Shown piece by piece: positions 34,873-43,821 of a stretch of 64,000 nucleotides of DNA. The stretch is from Enterocloster bolteae. Lineage in GTDB: Bacteria; Bacillota; Clostridia; Lachnospirales; Lachnospiraceae. The stretch spans positions 1 through 64,000 of the forward strand of contig JAETNT010000018.1 in assembly GCA_021772025.1 (NCBI GenBank), given 5' to 3'. A program made the position numbers and the translations under genes. The stretch's first letter is position 1, and every line of letters starts with the position of its first letter. The notes beneath the pieces were generated by a model. It was given only the letters and a program-made list of their open reading frames with translations, was not told where the DNA came from and did not search any database.

Positions 34873-37050
34873 ATGGATACATATTGGATATTAGAATATA
34901 TGAAAATATTGGTCGGATATATATTCTTAATGTTTATATGGCCCTCTGTCGTCTTTGGAGAGCATTTAAAAGGAAAATCAAAGCGGGATTATTTCAGCTT
35001 TTGTGTGACGGTTCAAATCGTTATTATAAATATGGTTGTCCTTATGCTGGGCCTTTTTGGGCTCTTAAATACCGGGCTGGTTGCCGTCATATTTTACGGG
35101 ATTTTCCTGGTGGCTGTCCTGAAAAAGCGTTGGCCCCAAAGATTGCTGGCAGGTAATTATAAGATAAAGCTGGATAAACTTCCCAAAGTGACAGGGGAAA
35201 CCATCCTTTTGATGGTGGTGATTGGCTTTGGAACACTTTACTTTTCCTACGGGGCATTTCAGATCCATTCTTATGGCGTATACGACGTATTTCTCCATCA
35301 CAGGTGGGTTAATAAGCTAGCAGAGGGAAAAATATTTCCTAACGGTATTTATCCGGAGGGAATGCACTGCTTTATTTACTGCCTCTATGCCTTATTTGGG
35401 ATTCGCATTTACAGCAGTATGCTGTATTTTCAGAGTATTCATATCGCGGCCTTTTTCCTGTCAGCGTATATTTTGCTTCGGGAAGTTTTTTATTGGCGTT
35501 ATTCGCCGATTTTTGCACTTTGCCTTTACATGGTTCTGGATATTTTTGGGGGACATTCTATGTACCGCCTTTCCCTGACGCTGCCTATGGAATTCGGCCT
35601 GCATACACAGTTTTTGTGCGGGGCCTATTTCATCCGTTATATGAAAAAAGCAGGGACTATGATCAGAAAAGAAACGGATCTGTTTTTATTTATGACGGCG
35701 TTAACGACATCTATCGTATCGCATTATTATACAACAATAATGGCGTTTATTATTTGTGCGTCCTTTGCGCTGATTTATATAAGGAAGCTTCTCCGCCCTG
35801 CCTGTTTGCTTCCTCTGGCTGCTTCTGTTTTTTTGAGCTGCATAATTGGGACAATTCCCATATTGGGAGCAATGGCCAAGGGAATTCCGTTTCAGGGTTC
35901 TATAAACTGGGCTTTAAACCAGACAACCGGCAGCAGCGCTGGCGGGAAAACAGGGGAAGGTATGGAAATTGTTAGGGGGCCTCTGGATTTAACCGAAGAA
36001 GACTGGGAGGTTGTGGAAAAATTGCCTGGTATGGGGCAGAAATTAGCGAAAGGAGCCATAAAAACAGAATATTTTATAAAAGAAATGTATGAAAGCGGAT
36101 ATCAGAAAATGTACAAACCGGAAAGAGGGGTGCAAGTTTTTCGGATAACGGTATTGATGCTGCTATTTTGTATTTTAAGCAGACGGAAAAATCTGAAATT
36201 TATTGGAAAAGCAAAAAGGGAATATTTTGCGGTTATACTGATTTCATTTATATCCGTATTTCTTTGCGCCGGTTATGAGGAAAAAAGCTGGGGAATTCCT
36301 GTCATTATTCCCGAACATCGTTTTTGTGCAGAAGGATTTTTAATGACATATGCGGTGATGATGATGCCGGCGGATATTCTTTTCTTTGTCGCATCACGCT
36401 TTAAATATAGATATATATGGAAGGCATTGTCTTATATTTTACCGGCGGGTATTTATGTACTGGTAAATTTACAGGAGAATTTTCATGAATATTTATGCTA
36501 TTCCTTAAACCGGTATGACGCTGCAGCAGAGGTGACGAATTCCATTATAAAAGAATTCCCTAAAGACAGCTATACCATTGTTTCACCCATGGAGGAATCA
36601 TTTCAGGTTGCCTTTTATGGAAGGCATGAAGGGATTTGGGAATTTCTTAAGAAAAGCGAAGATGAAGAGTATACGCTTCCTACGGAATATATTTTCATAT
36701 ATGTGGAAAAGAAGCCTATTGAGTATCATCAGATGTACTTTTTTAATGGGCCGAAGTGGCTGGGAATAAGCCAAAACTCCCAAATCAGGTCAACAAAAAT
36801 TTCCAAAGAGGCGGCCGGAAAAGATCTGGCGGAATACATAGAACCTATGTGGGGGCCATATGCCGGAGGACGGACGGTTCTGGAATCAAAAGCATATGAG
36901 TGGTGTCAGGCTTTTTCAAAAACATACCCATCCGTGCTGAATGTATATTGGGAGGATGAGGCTTTTATTTGCTACTATTTCAAGCAGGACGTGGATAAGC
37001 CATATAATTTGACGGGGGAACGAGATGAAATCGATACTGTTTGTCATTAA
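34873..37050 (+). CDS. Large polytopic membrane protein, paralogue 2
   Basis: This 725-residue homologue of the protein at 22827 keeps the first membrane segment (LVGYIFLMFIWPSVVF), the charged extramembrane loop and the soluble C-terminal domain (TLPTEYIFIYVEKKP; VLNVYWEDEAFICYYF). The charged loop differs most (around residues 355-400), which could set different partner or substrate specificity. ATG 34873 has GAGGA 7 bases upstream. No family name can be given; see paralogue 1. Confidence 0.8.
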   Translation: MDTYWILEYMKILVGYIFLMFIWPSVVFGEHLKGKSKRDYFSFCVTVQIVIINMVVLMLGLFGLLNTGLVAVIFYGIFLVAVLKKRWPQRLLAGNYKIKLDKLPKVTGETILLMVVIGFGTLYFSYGAFQIHSYGVYDVFLHHRWVNKLAEGKIFPNGIYPEGMHCFIYCLYALFGIRIYSSMLYFQSIHIAAFFLSAYILLREVFYWRYSPIFALCLYMVLDIFGGHSMYRLSLTLPMEFGLHTQFLCGAYFIRYMKKAGTMIRKETDLFLFMTALTTSIVSHYYTTIMAFIICASFALIYIRKLLRPACLLPLAASVFLSCIIGTIPILGAMAKGIPFQGSINWALNQTTGSSAGGKTGEGMEIVRGPLDLTEEDWEVVEKLPGMGQKLAKGAIKTEYFIKEMYESGYQKMYKPERGVQVFRITVLMLLFCILSRRKNLKFIGKAKREYFAVILISFISVFLCAGYEEKSWGIPVIIPEHRFCAEGFLMTYAVMMMPADILFFVASRFKYRYIWKALSYILPAGIYVLVNLQENFHEYLCYSLNRYDAAAEVTNSIIKEFPKDSYTIVSPMEESFQVAFYGRHEGIWEFLKKSEDEEYTLPTEYIFIYVEKKPIEYHQMYFFNGPKWLGISQNSQIRSTKISKEAAGKDLAEYIEPMWGPYAGGRTVLESKAYEWCQAFSKTYPSVLNVYWEDEAFICYYFKQDVDKPYNLTGERDEIDTVCH

Positions 37051-38230
37051 TACCATGGGAATGGGCGGCGGAGAAAAAGCAATATTGGAATTACTGAAAC
37101 AGATAGATTTGAAAAAATATCAGGTCTCTTTATTTGTCCTTACCGGTCAGGGGGAATTAATCAATCAAATACCGGAAGGGGTAGAAGTATTAAATAAACA
37201 ATATTTTCCCATTTCAGTCCTTAACTATGCCGGGAAAATAAGACTTATGAAAACAGTGGTCAAAAATCTGCTTTCAAAAAGAATTATTTTTAAGAGGATG
37301 GGGTATATCCTAGGAAATCTTTGGGACATGATAAGAAAAGGCAATATCCGATACGATAAGCTTTTTTGGAAAATCCTTTCTGACGGGGCGCAGAGGCTGG
37401 ATAAACATTATGATCTTGCAGTCGCTTATCTGGAAGGAGGAGCGGCATATTATATCGCTTCCCATGTAAATGCCGGGAAAAAAGCGGCGTTTGTACATAC
37501 AAATTATAAACTTGCAGGATATAACAGAAAATTAGATGAGGATTGCTATTTAGACTTTGACTGTATATTTACGGTAGCAGAAAATGTAAAAGAAGCTTTT
37601 TTATCTGCTTATCCTGAATGCAGGGAACGTACGAAAGTGCTTTATAACCTGATAGACAGAGATAAAATTATGAAAAAGGCAAAGGAGCCGGGAGGATTTT
37701 CAGATGGTTTTGACGGGTTTCGGATTTTGACAGTTGGACGTCTGGTTCCGGAAAAGGCTCATGATGTTGAGATCAAGGCCATGAAGATTTTGAAAAAGGC
37801 CAGGAAAGGTTTCCGATGGTATGTCCTGGGAGAAGGGAAATTACGAAAGAAACTAAAAGAGCAGATCCGCAGGGCCGGACTGGAACAAGACTTTATTCTC
37901 CTTGGGACGGTAAGCAATCCGTTTCCCTACTATGCTCAATGTGATTTATATGTCCATGGGACTTATCTGGAGGGAAAAAGCGTTGCTATAGAAGAAGCGC
38001 AGATTTTGGGGTGCGCCATACTGGTATCAGATTACAGCGGCGTACAGGAGCAGGTCAGGGACGGAATAGACGGAGAGGTGTGTAAACTGGCTCCGGAAAT
38101 ATTGGCGGAAAAGATATTAAATTTTGCGGATCATCCCCAAAAGCGGAAGGCGTATGGCCTTGCTGCGTCAAAAAGAGACCAGGCCAATGCTTTAACAGAA
38201 GTAAATAAACTTTTGGAGCTGCTTTCATAA
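37025..38230 (+). CDS. GT4 glycosyltransferase F, last operon gene
   Basis: This 401-residue GT-B transferase has a glycine-rich start (NTMGMGGGEKAILELL), LTVGRLVPEKAHDVEI and the E-x7-E equivalent in YLEGKSVAIEEA. It overlaps the previous gene by 26 bases, with GGGGGAACG before its ATG. No clear terminator follows; a weak GGGAA/TTCCC repeat lies at about 38233-38250 without a T run. Confidence 0.9.
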   Translation: MKSILFVINTMGMGGGEKAILELLKQIDLKKYQVSLFVLTGQGELINQIPEGVEVLNKQYFPISVLNYAGKIRLMKTVVKNLLSKRIIFKRMGYILGNLWDMIRKGNIRYDKLFWKILSDGAQRLDKHYDLAVAYLEGGAAYYIASHVNAGKKAAFVHTNYKLAGYNRKLDEDCYLDFDCIFTVAENVKEAFLSAYPECRERTKVLYNLIDRDKIMKKAKEPGGFSDGFDGFRILTVGRLVPEKAHDVEIKAMKILKKARKGFRWYVLGEGKLRKKLKEQIRRAGLEQDFILLGTVSNPFPYYAQCDLYVHGTYLEGKSVAIEEAQILGCAILVSDYSGVQEQVRDGIDGEVCKLAPEILAEKILNFADHPQKRKAYGLAASKRDQANALTEVNKLLELLS

Positions 38231-38348
38231 GCCGGGAACAGGAATTTCCCATAACCCCTTTACATTTTATTCATTCTATATTAATATAATAACCGACTTT
38301 TATCTGATAATGCACAAAAAGAAGAGACCAGAAAAAGGAAGTTTGAGT

Positions 38349-39704
38349 ATGGAAAGAGAAAATTTTAAATCAAGGCTTGGTTTTATCCTGATTTCCGCAG
38401 GATGCGCCATTGGTATTGGAAACGTATGGAAGTTCCCCTATGTGACAGGACAGAACGGCGGCGGTATCTTTGTACTGTTTTATCTGTTCTTTTTGATAGC
38501 AGTGGGAGTACCGGTTTTAACTATGGAGTTTGCAGTGGGACGGGCCAGCAGAAAAAGCCCGGTGTGCTGCTATCAGGAACTGGAAAAGCCGGGCAGCAAG
38601 TGGCATATTCATGGGTTAGTAGCCATGTTTGGCAACTATATGCTGATGATGTTTTACACCTCTGTAGCCGGCTGGATGCTGTGCTACTTTGTAAAATTTT
38701 TAAGAAATGATTTTGGGGGGATGAACACTCAGGCAGTAGCCGCCGAGTTTTCCGACATGCTGGGAAATCCGGTAAGCATGACCTTCTGGATGGCAGTGAT
38801 TGTGGCAGTAGGATTTTCCATTTGCTCTTTGGGCCTTCAGGCGGGAGTAGAACGGATTACCAAAGTAATGATGATTGGCCTTCTGGTCCTGATTGTAGTG
38901 CTGGCTGTTAACAGCATTTCTTTAGAGGGAGGCATGGAAGGACTGAAATTCTACCTGATTCCCGATTGGAGCAAGGTTGAGGAAGTGGGACTTGCCAATG
39001 TTGTTATTGCAGCCATGAACCAGGCGTTCTTTACCTTAAGCCTTGGTATCGGATCCATGGCTATTTTCGGAAGCTATATGAGCAAGGATCACACTCTCTT
39101 TGGAGAGTCGGTTCAGATTGCAGTTCTAGATACCTTTGTAGCCATTGTTTCCGGCCTGATTATTTTCCCGGCCTGTTTTGCCTTCGGTGTGGATCCGGGG
39201 GCCGGCCCGGAGCTGATTTTTATCACACTTCCCAATGTATTTAATGTAATGGCCGGGGGCCGGTTGTGGGGAAGCCTGTTTTTCCTGTTTATGACCTTTG
39301 CGGCCTTCTCTACTATCATAGCAGTATTTGAGAATATTCTGGCCTGCTGTATGGATAAGTGGGCCTGGAGTCGGAAAAAGGCGGCTCTCATTAACGGAAT
39401 TGTGATTTTTGCCGGATCCGTGCCATGTGTATTGGGCTATAATGTCTGGAGCGGCTTCCAGCCCAGAGGAGCAGGAAGCGCGGTGCTGGATTTAGAAGAC
39501 TTTATTGTCAGCAATCTGCTGCTGCCGGGAGGTTCTTTGATTTTCCTGCTGTTCTGTGTGACTAAATGGGGCTGGGGATTTGACAACTATCTGGCAGAGG
39601 CCAACACCGGCTCGGGATTAAAGTTCCCACGGGCTTTGAGATGGTATGTAACGCTGGTGATTCCCGCTGTTATTGTGGTAATTCTGGTGATGGGATTAAA
39701 GTAA
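38349..39704 (+). CDS. NSS-family sodium-dependent transporter
   Basis: This 451-residue inner-membrane symporter takes up amino acids or related amines with sodium. The family signature is clear: RLGFILISAGCAIGIGNVWKFP with NGGG, followed by about 11 further hydrophobic segments. ATG 38349 with AAGGAAG upstream is chosen over ATG 38310, which lacks a site. It is a single gene, separated from the polysaccharide operon and followed by terminators. The substrate is unknown. Confidence 0.93.
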   Translation: MERENFKSRLGFILISAGCAIGIGNVWKFPYVTGQNGGGIFVLFYLFFLIAVGVPVLTMEFAVGRASRKSPVCCYQELEKPGSKWHIHGLVAMFGNYMLMMFYTSVAGWMLCYFVKFLRNDFGGMNTQAVAAEFSDMLGNPVSMTFWMAVIVAVGFSICSLGLQAGVERITKVMMIGLLVLIVVLAVNSISLEGGMEGLKFYLIPDWSKVEEVGLANVVIAAMNQAFFTLSLGIGSMAIFGSYMSKDHTLFGESVQIAVLDTFVAIVSGLIIFPACFAFGVDPGAGPELIFITLPNVFNVMAGGRLWGSLFFLFMTFAAFSTIIAVFENILACCMDKWAWSRKKAALINGIVIFAGSVPCVLGYNVWSGFQPRGAGSAVLDLEDFIVSNLLLPGGSLIFLLFCVTKWGWGFDNYLAEANTGSGLKFPRALRWYVTLVIPAVIVVILVMGLK

Positions 39705-39711
39705 ATCTGAC

Positions 39712-39734
39712 AAAACGCGTCACAGGCGCGTTTT
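39712..39734 (+). terminator. Hairpin after the NSS gene
   Basis: AAAACGCG (39712-39719) pairs with CGCGTTTT (39727-39734) directly after the stop codon. The T run is short, so this may be a weak terminator backed up by the next one. Confidence 0.55.
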
Positions 39735-39753
39735 GCCGGATATTCTGTAATGC

Positions 39754-39810
39754 AAAAGAGGCTGTCGCAAAAGAAAGGCCCGTGGTTTCACTTTGCGACA
39801 GCCTCTTTTT
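39754..39810 (+). terminator. Strong intrinsic terminator before truA
   Basis: AAAAGAGGCTGTCGCAAA pairs with TTTGCGACAGCCTCTTTTT across a 20-base loop. The long stem and T run make this a strong terminator, and the A run on the other side would allow it to act on the minus strand too. Confidence 0.85.
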
Positions 39811-39879
39811 ACGAAGTCTTCCCGGCTTGCCATAGAAGCCTTTTTATACTATAATCATAAAACAGCAAAGGAGAAAATA

Positions 39880-40644
39880 TTGAGTGTAAACTATAAAATG
39901 ATCCTGCAATATGACGGAACCAGATATGACGGATGGCAGAGGCAGGTAACTACAGATAAGACGATTCAGGGAAAATTGGAAGCAGTATTAAGCCGATATG
40001 CAGGCGGGAAGGTAGAGATTCACGGATCCGGGCGAACTGACGGCGGAGTTCATGCCTGCGGCCAGGTGGCAAATTTTTACCTTTCTGAAAAAAAGAACGG
40101 AGAGGAAATTCGAGAATATTTAAATACTTACCTTCCTGAGGACATCCGGGTACTCTCCGTGGAACAGGCGCCGTACTGGTTTCACAGCCGGCTTCACGCC
40201 GTCCGGAAAACCTATGTTTATCGGATTGAGATGGGAGAGAAAAAAGATGTTTTTACCAGAAAATACACGTATGGCCTGGGAAGAACGCTGGATATAGACA
40301 GGATGAAGGCCGCTGCCGGATTGCTTTTGGGAACTCACGATTTTAAAAGCTTTTGCGGAAATCGAAAAATGAAAAAAAGTACGGTGCGTACTATTGAAAG
40401 AATTGATTTTTACCAGGACGGCACAAAGCTGGCTATCCGTTACACAGGAAACGGTTTTCTGCAATACATGGTGCGGATTCTTACCGGAACCTTAATTGAG
40501 GTGGGGACAGGCGAAAGAGAACCGGAAAGCATAAAAGAAACGCTGGCAGCCCTTTCCAGAGAGGCGGCAGGCTATACGGCTCCGCCAGAGGGGCTGTGCC
40601 TGGAATTGGTAGAATACGAAAATATTTTCAGTGATTTGCAATAA
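39880..40644 (+). CDS. truA: tRNA pseudouridine synthase A
   Basis: This 254-residue enzyme makes pseudouridine at positions 38-40 of tRNA anticodon stems. The catalytic Asp is in GSGRTDGGVHACGQ. YDGTRYDGWQRQ at the start and GNGFLQYMVRI near the end are family blocks. The start is probably TTG 39880, six bases after AAGGAG; the ATG nine codons upstream of the conserved start at 39793 lies in the terminator stem and is unlikely. Confidence 0.95.
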   Translation: MSVNYKMILQYDGTRYDGWQRQVTTDKTIQGKLEAVLSRYAGGKVEIHGSGRTDGGVHACGQVANFYLSEKKNGEEIREYLNTYLPEDIRVLSVEQAPYWFHSRLHAVRKTYVYRIEMGEKKDVFTRKYTYGLGRTLDIDRMKAAAGLLLGTHDFKSFCGNRKMKKSTVRTIERIDFYQDGTKLAIRYTGNGFLQYMVRILTGTLIEVGTGEREPESIKETLAALSREAAGYTAPPEGLCLELVEYENIFSDLQ

Positions 40645-40690
40645 CTTTAGGGATTTGTGCATTAACTAAATAGGAAAGGAATTTCGATCC

Positions 40691-41269
40691 ATGTTGCCAT
40701 TGGATGTGATTGGCCTTGGGGGGAACCCGGATTCAGGCGGGTTTGACGGCGATAAGCTGCTTCACCGCATTGCAAAAGGGGACCAGGAGGCATTCCTGCA
40801 ATTATATAAAAATACAGACAGAACCGTATACAGCTTTATCTTATCTATTTTAAAAAATCCCCAGGACGCGGAGGAGGTAATGCAGGAAACCTATATGAAG
40901 GTATGGGTTTCGGCGTCTGCTTATCATTCTAAAGGGAAGCCCCTGGCCTGGATTTTTACTATAGCGCGGAATCTTTGCTATATGAAATTCCGTGAGCAGA
41001 AGCACAGGTCAGATGTGCGTCTGGAGGATTTAAACGGCGAGGAAACGGGTGAAATATGCGCCCAGATAGAAGATGCGGCGGACAAGGTGGTATTAAAAGC
41101 GGCTCTGGAGATTCTAAAGGAGGAGGAGCGGGAGATTGTTCTGCTCCACGCAGGGGCCGGAATGAAACACCGGGAAATAGCGGCCGGCTTAGGGATGCCC
41201 CTGGCAACTGTGCTGTCTAAGTACAACCGGGCTATGAAGAAACTAGAACAGTATTTAAGAGAGGAGTGA
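40691..41269 (+). CDS. ECF-type sigma factor
   Basis: This 192-residue sigma-70-family factor has region 2 (DPQDAEEVMQETYMKVW-like, with WIFTIARNLCYM) and region 4 (EILKEEEREIVLLH...HREIAAGLGMPLATVLSKYNRAMKKL), and no regions 1 or 3. It is followed after 4 bases by an RsgI-type anti-sigma gene, so the pair forms a surface-signal module. A Shine-Dalgarno AAGGA lies about 12 bases upstream. Confidence 0.92.
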   Translation: MLPLDVIGLGGNPDSGGFDGDKLLHRIAKGDQEAFLQLYKNTDRTVYSFILSILKNPQDAEEVMQETYMKVWVSASAYHSKGKPLAWIFTIARNLCYMKFREQKHRSDVRLEDLNGEETGEICAQIEDAADKVVLKAALEILKEEEREIVLLHAGAGMKHREIAAGLGMPLATVLSKYNRAMKKLEQYLREE

Positions 41270-41273
41270 GGAC

Positions 41274-43409
41274 ATGAAAAATCAGCAGACTTGGAACCGG
41301 CAGCAGATGGAAGAACAGATAAAGTCTGCCATTACAGACCTTACTCCCGATATTTGGAACCGGCTGGATCTATCTGTTCCTCAGGAATCGCAGGAAACCG
41401 GCCGGAATAAAAGAAAGTCTGAAAGAAAGAAAATTTCTTTTATGGGAAGAGCCGGAACCATGGCGGCGGCAGCCTGCCTGTGCCTGATACTGGGAGGCGG
41501 CTTTTCTTATTATGAATTTGGCCAGATCGTAACGGTAGTGGGCTTGGATGTTAATCCCAGCGTGGAGCTGTGTTTAAACCGTCAGGATCGGGTAGTGAAA
41601 AGCATCGCTCTCAATGAAGACGGAGAGGCGGTTATTTATCAGAAAGAGATAAAGGGAAGAAAACTGGAGGAGGCGGTAGATTCCGTCATTACTACGATGA
41701 CGGAACAAGGATATTTAAAGAAGGATGAAACGGAGAGAAGCACTGTTCTGGTAACGGTTTCCTCTAAAAAGAAAGAGGATAGGAAACAGGAACTCTGCCA
41801 GAATCTTTCTTCTAATGTAGAACATTCCCTTGCCGCCAATGAAGTCCAGGCAGTGGTTTATGAGCAGCCAGCTGTAGTGGAGGAAAAAGCCAGGCAGGAG
41901 ATTATTCAGCTGGCGGAGGAATATCAAATTTCTCAGGGAAAGGCCTCTTTTATTCAGGCTTTAGTTGAGGAAAACGAGAATGTTCATGCTGAGGATGTTC
42001 CGCGCCTGGCCGCTATGACCATGGGAGAGATTTCAGCTCAGATTGACCAGCAGTCCTATCAACTGAAGAGTGAAGTCCAGATAACAGCAGTTACGGAGGA
42101 AACTATACGCCGGGTAAGAGAAGAAGAGATGGATGGGAGAATTTCCGTTCTGGCCCAGGAAGAAACGGAAGCCAAGGAGTCTGAAAGCGGAACAGATAAA
42201 GAGAACACGAGGAAAGAGGAAACAGAACCGGCAGTTGCAGACGGGACTGAAACAGAAAATAAATTTGCGGAAACTGCCGACAAGGAAAATGTGGGGGATA
42301 CAGAGACAAACTTTGAGAAAGTTCTTGAAACAGTGGGAAATATTCCTGAGAACAGCGAAAAAGTAGATGGATTAGTGGGAGAAACCAAGAAAAAAGGGGA
42401 AAAAGAGCCCCACACTCAAGAAGCGGAGGAGTTTATACAGGCGGCGGATATAGGGAAAACGGCTGCCGGAGCTGAGCAGACAGCGTTAACCGGGAATGAG
42501 GAATTGAATAGGGAAAACCTGTCTTCCGACAAAGCGGATCAGCTTGAGGAGAATCAACTCCCGGATGAAAGCGAGGCAGAGCAGCCTGTAACGAATCCGA
42601 CTTTAGAAGAGGAAAGCGAAGACCGGACGGGGATAGTTTCGGATTCCGACAGTGCATCTCAGGATCGGACTGATAAGAGCCAAGGGTCAGAAGAAAGTGC
42701 TGAAAACCAAGATGGAGCGGTTCAGGAACAGCCGGAAAAATCAGAAGAAACAGAAGAGATTTTGAATGGAAATACTCCTTTAGGGAATACCGGGATGTCG
42801 GATAGTTCTGTTCTTCCAAATGAAAAAAAGCAGGAAGAACTCGTAGAAGAATTCCCGACAGACGGAGCCTGTATGGAGAATATTTCCGGAGAGGAGGAAG
42901 CTGAGCCTTCTTCCAAGAAGAATCCGGGAACGGTAAGAACAGATTCGGTACCTTACGAGACAGAAGAGAAAACAGCAGTGATTAAGAGAGATGAGCTCCA
43001 TCAGATTTTGGAGCAGATGGAAAACGAGACAGAATGGCACTGGGAAAAGGAAGCCGGAGATCCCGCCATGCCAGGCCCCGGAACGGTAGAACAGCAGGGA
43101 GATAAAGGCCAGAAAGATGAAAGAAAGAAGATTATACCGGGCCCTGGCATGGAGGAATCTATTTGGGAAAGAGAATTCCTGGATCAGGAAGATCAAGTTG
43201 CCAGGTGGCTGCACGGCCCGGGAATTTCTCCCAATGGAGATCGCCTGACAGGATATTCGATCCGTAATTCCACAGCCGCCGTGTCCGAAAACGGCTCCTT
43301 TGCCGGTCTTTTTAACAACCGGGGAATCATAAGAAGAGACAGCAGAAGTAAACTCAGAATAAATGCTTGGTACTGCAGTCTGGTGGAAAACTTTGAAGAA
43401 ATTAGGTAA
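41274..43409 (+). CDS. RsgI-type transmembrane anti-sigma factor
   Basis: This 711-residue partner of the preceding sigma factor has a cytoplasmic N-terminal domain (residues 1-58), one membrane helix (about 61-80), then the RsgI middle domain with LDVNPSVEL. The Asn94-Pro95 bond matches the autoproteolysis site reported for clostridial RsgI proteins. From about residue 290 to 640 the chain is very acidic, low complexity and probably disordered (many Glu/Lys/Thr), ending in a Pro/Gly-rich tail. No carbohydrate-binding domain is visible, unlike classical RsgI sensors. The long acidic region may act as a wall-spanning stalk. GGAGTGAGG precedes the ATG. Confidence 0.85.
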   Translation: MKNQQTWNRQQMEEQIKSAITDLTPDIWNRLDLSVPQESQETGRNKRKSERKKISFMGRAGTMAAAACLCLILGGGFSYYEFGQIVTVVGLDVNPSVELCLNRQDRVVKSIALNEDGEAVIYQKEIKGRKLEEAVDSVITTMTEQGYLKKDETERSTVLVTVSSKKKEDRKQELCQNLSSNVEHSLAANEVQAVVYEQPAVVEEKARQEIIQLAEEYQISQGKASFIQALVEENENVHAEDVPRLAAMTMGEISAQIDQQSYQLKSEVQITAVTEETIRRVREEEMDGRISVLAQEETEAKESESGTDKENTRKEETEPAVADGTETENKFAETADKENVGDTETNFEKVLETVGNIPENSEKVDGLVGETKKKGEKEPHTQEAEEFIQAADIGKTAAGAEQTALTGNEELNRENLSSDKADQLEENQLPDESEAEQPVTNPTLEEESEDRTGIVSDSDSASQDRTDKSQGSEESAENQDGAVQEQPEKSEETEEILNGNTPLGNTGMSDSSVLPNEKKQEELVEEFPTDGACMENISGEEEAEPSSKKNPGTVRTDSVPYETEEKTAVIKRDELHQILEQMENETEWHWEKEAGDPAMPGPGTVEQQGDKGQKDERKKIIPGPGMEESIWEREFLDQEDQVARWLHGPGISPNGDRLTGYSIRNSTAAVSENGSFAGLFNNRGIIRRDSRSKLRINAWYCSLVENFEEIR

Positions 43410-43416
43410 AAAATGC

Positions 43417-43445
43417 TTGACCAACGAGTGATGTTATTGTATAAT
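43417..43445 (+). promoter_or_regulatory. Promoter of the tRNA-Gln pair
   Basis: TTGACC (43417-43422), a 17-base spacer and TATAAT (43440-43445) lie 16 bases before the first tRNA. The second copy has no correctly spaced promoter of its own, so the pair is probably one transcript. Confidence 0.8.
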
Positions 43446-43461
43446 ACACTCGTTGCGTTAA

Positions 43462-43533
43462 TGGGCTATCGCCAAATGGTAAGGCAACGGACTCTGACTC
43501 CGTCATTTCAAGGTTCGAATCCTTGTAGCCCAG
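43462..43533 (+). tRNA. tRNA-Gln (anticodon CTG), copy 1
   Basis: Acceptor TGGGCTA pairs with TAGCCCA. The anticodon stem ACGGA/TCCGT encloses CTCTGAC, giving CTG. The T arm is GGTTCGAATCC. The gene is 72 bases long and no CCA is encoded. Confidence 0.95.
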
Positions 43534-43576
43534 TTTGGGAATAATTTCTCGAATTGACAATTTAACATCCTTATAA

Positions 43577-43648
43577 TGGGCTATCGCCAAATGGTAAGGC
43601 AACGGACTCTGACTCCGTCATTTCAAGGTTCGAATCCTTGTAGCCCAG
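43577..43648 (+). tRNA. tRNA-Gln (anticodon CTG), copy 2
   Basis: Identical in sequence to copy 1, starting 43 bases after it. The spacer between the copies is unrelated to the promoter region, so only the tRNA itself was duplicated or kept identical. Confidence 0.95.
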
Positions 43649-43651
43649 CGC

Positions 43652-43699
43652 AAAAAGAGCGTTAAAACCTGATCAGATTGGTTCTTAATGCTCTTTTTT
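43652..43699 (+). terminator. Terminator after the tRNA-Gln pair
   Basis: AAAAAGAGC (43652-43660) pairs with GCTCTTTTTT (43690-43699), with further GTTAA/TTAA pairing inside. The T run follows. Nothing else is seen in 43700-43821 except the ribosome site of the next gene. Confidence 0.8.
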
Positions 43700-43821
43700 A
43701 TTTCCGCAGGCAACGAGCCAAGAATATATTTATATAAACTGCCGAGACTTGTCAATGTTTTCTCTGGACAATCCAAAGATAATCAGATATAATGATATTT
43801 GATTTTAATGTGAGGAAGTAT

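Noticed and set aside
38233-38250. GGGAA/TTCCC repeat after the last polysaccharide gene as terminator
   Set aside because: The stem is only five bases and no T run follows.
42059-43424. Several minus-strand frames across the RsgI-type gene
   Set aside because: They mirror the Glu/Lys-rich low-complexity region and show Ser/Phe-rich shadow composition.
43554-43577. TTGACA and TATAAT before the second tRNA-Gln
   Set aside because: The spacer is only 12 bases and the -10 runs into the first base of the tRNA, so it cannot work as a normal promoter.
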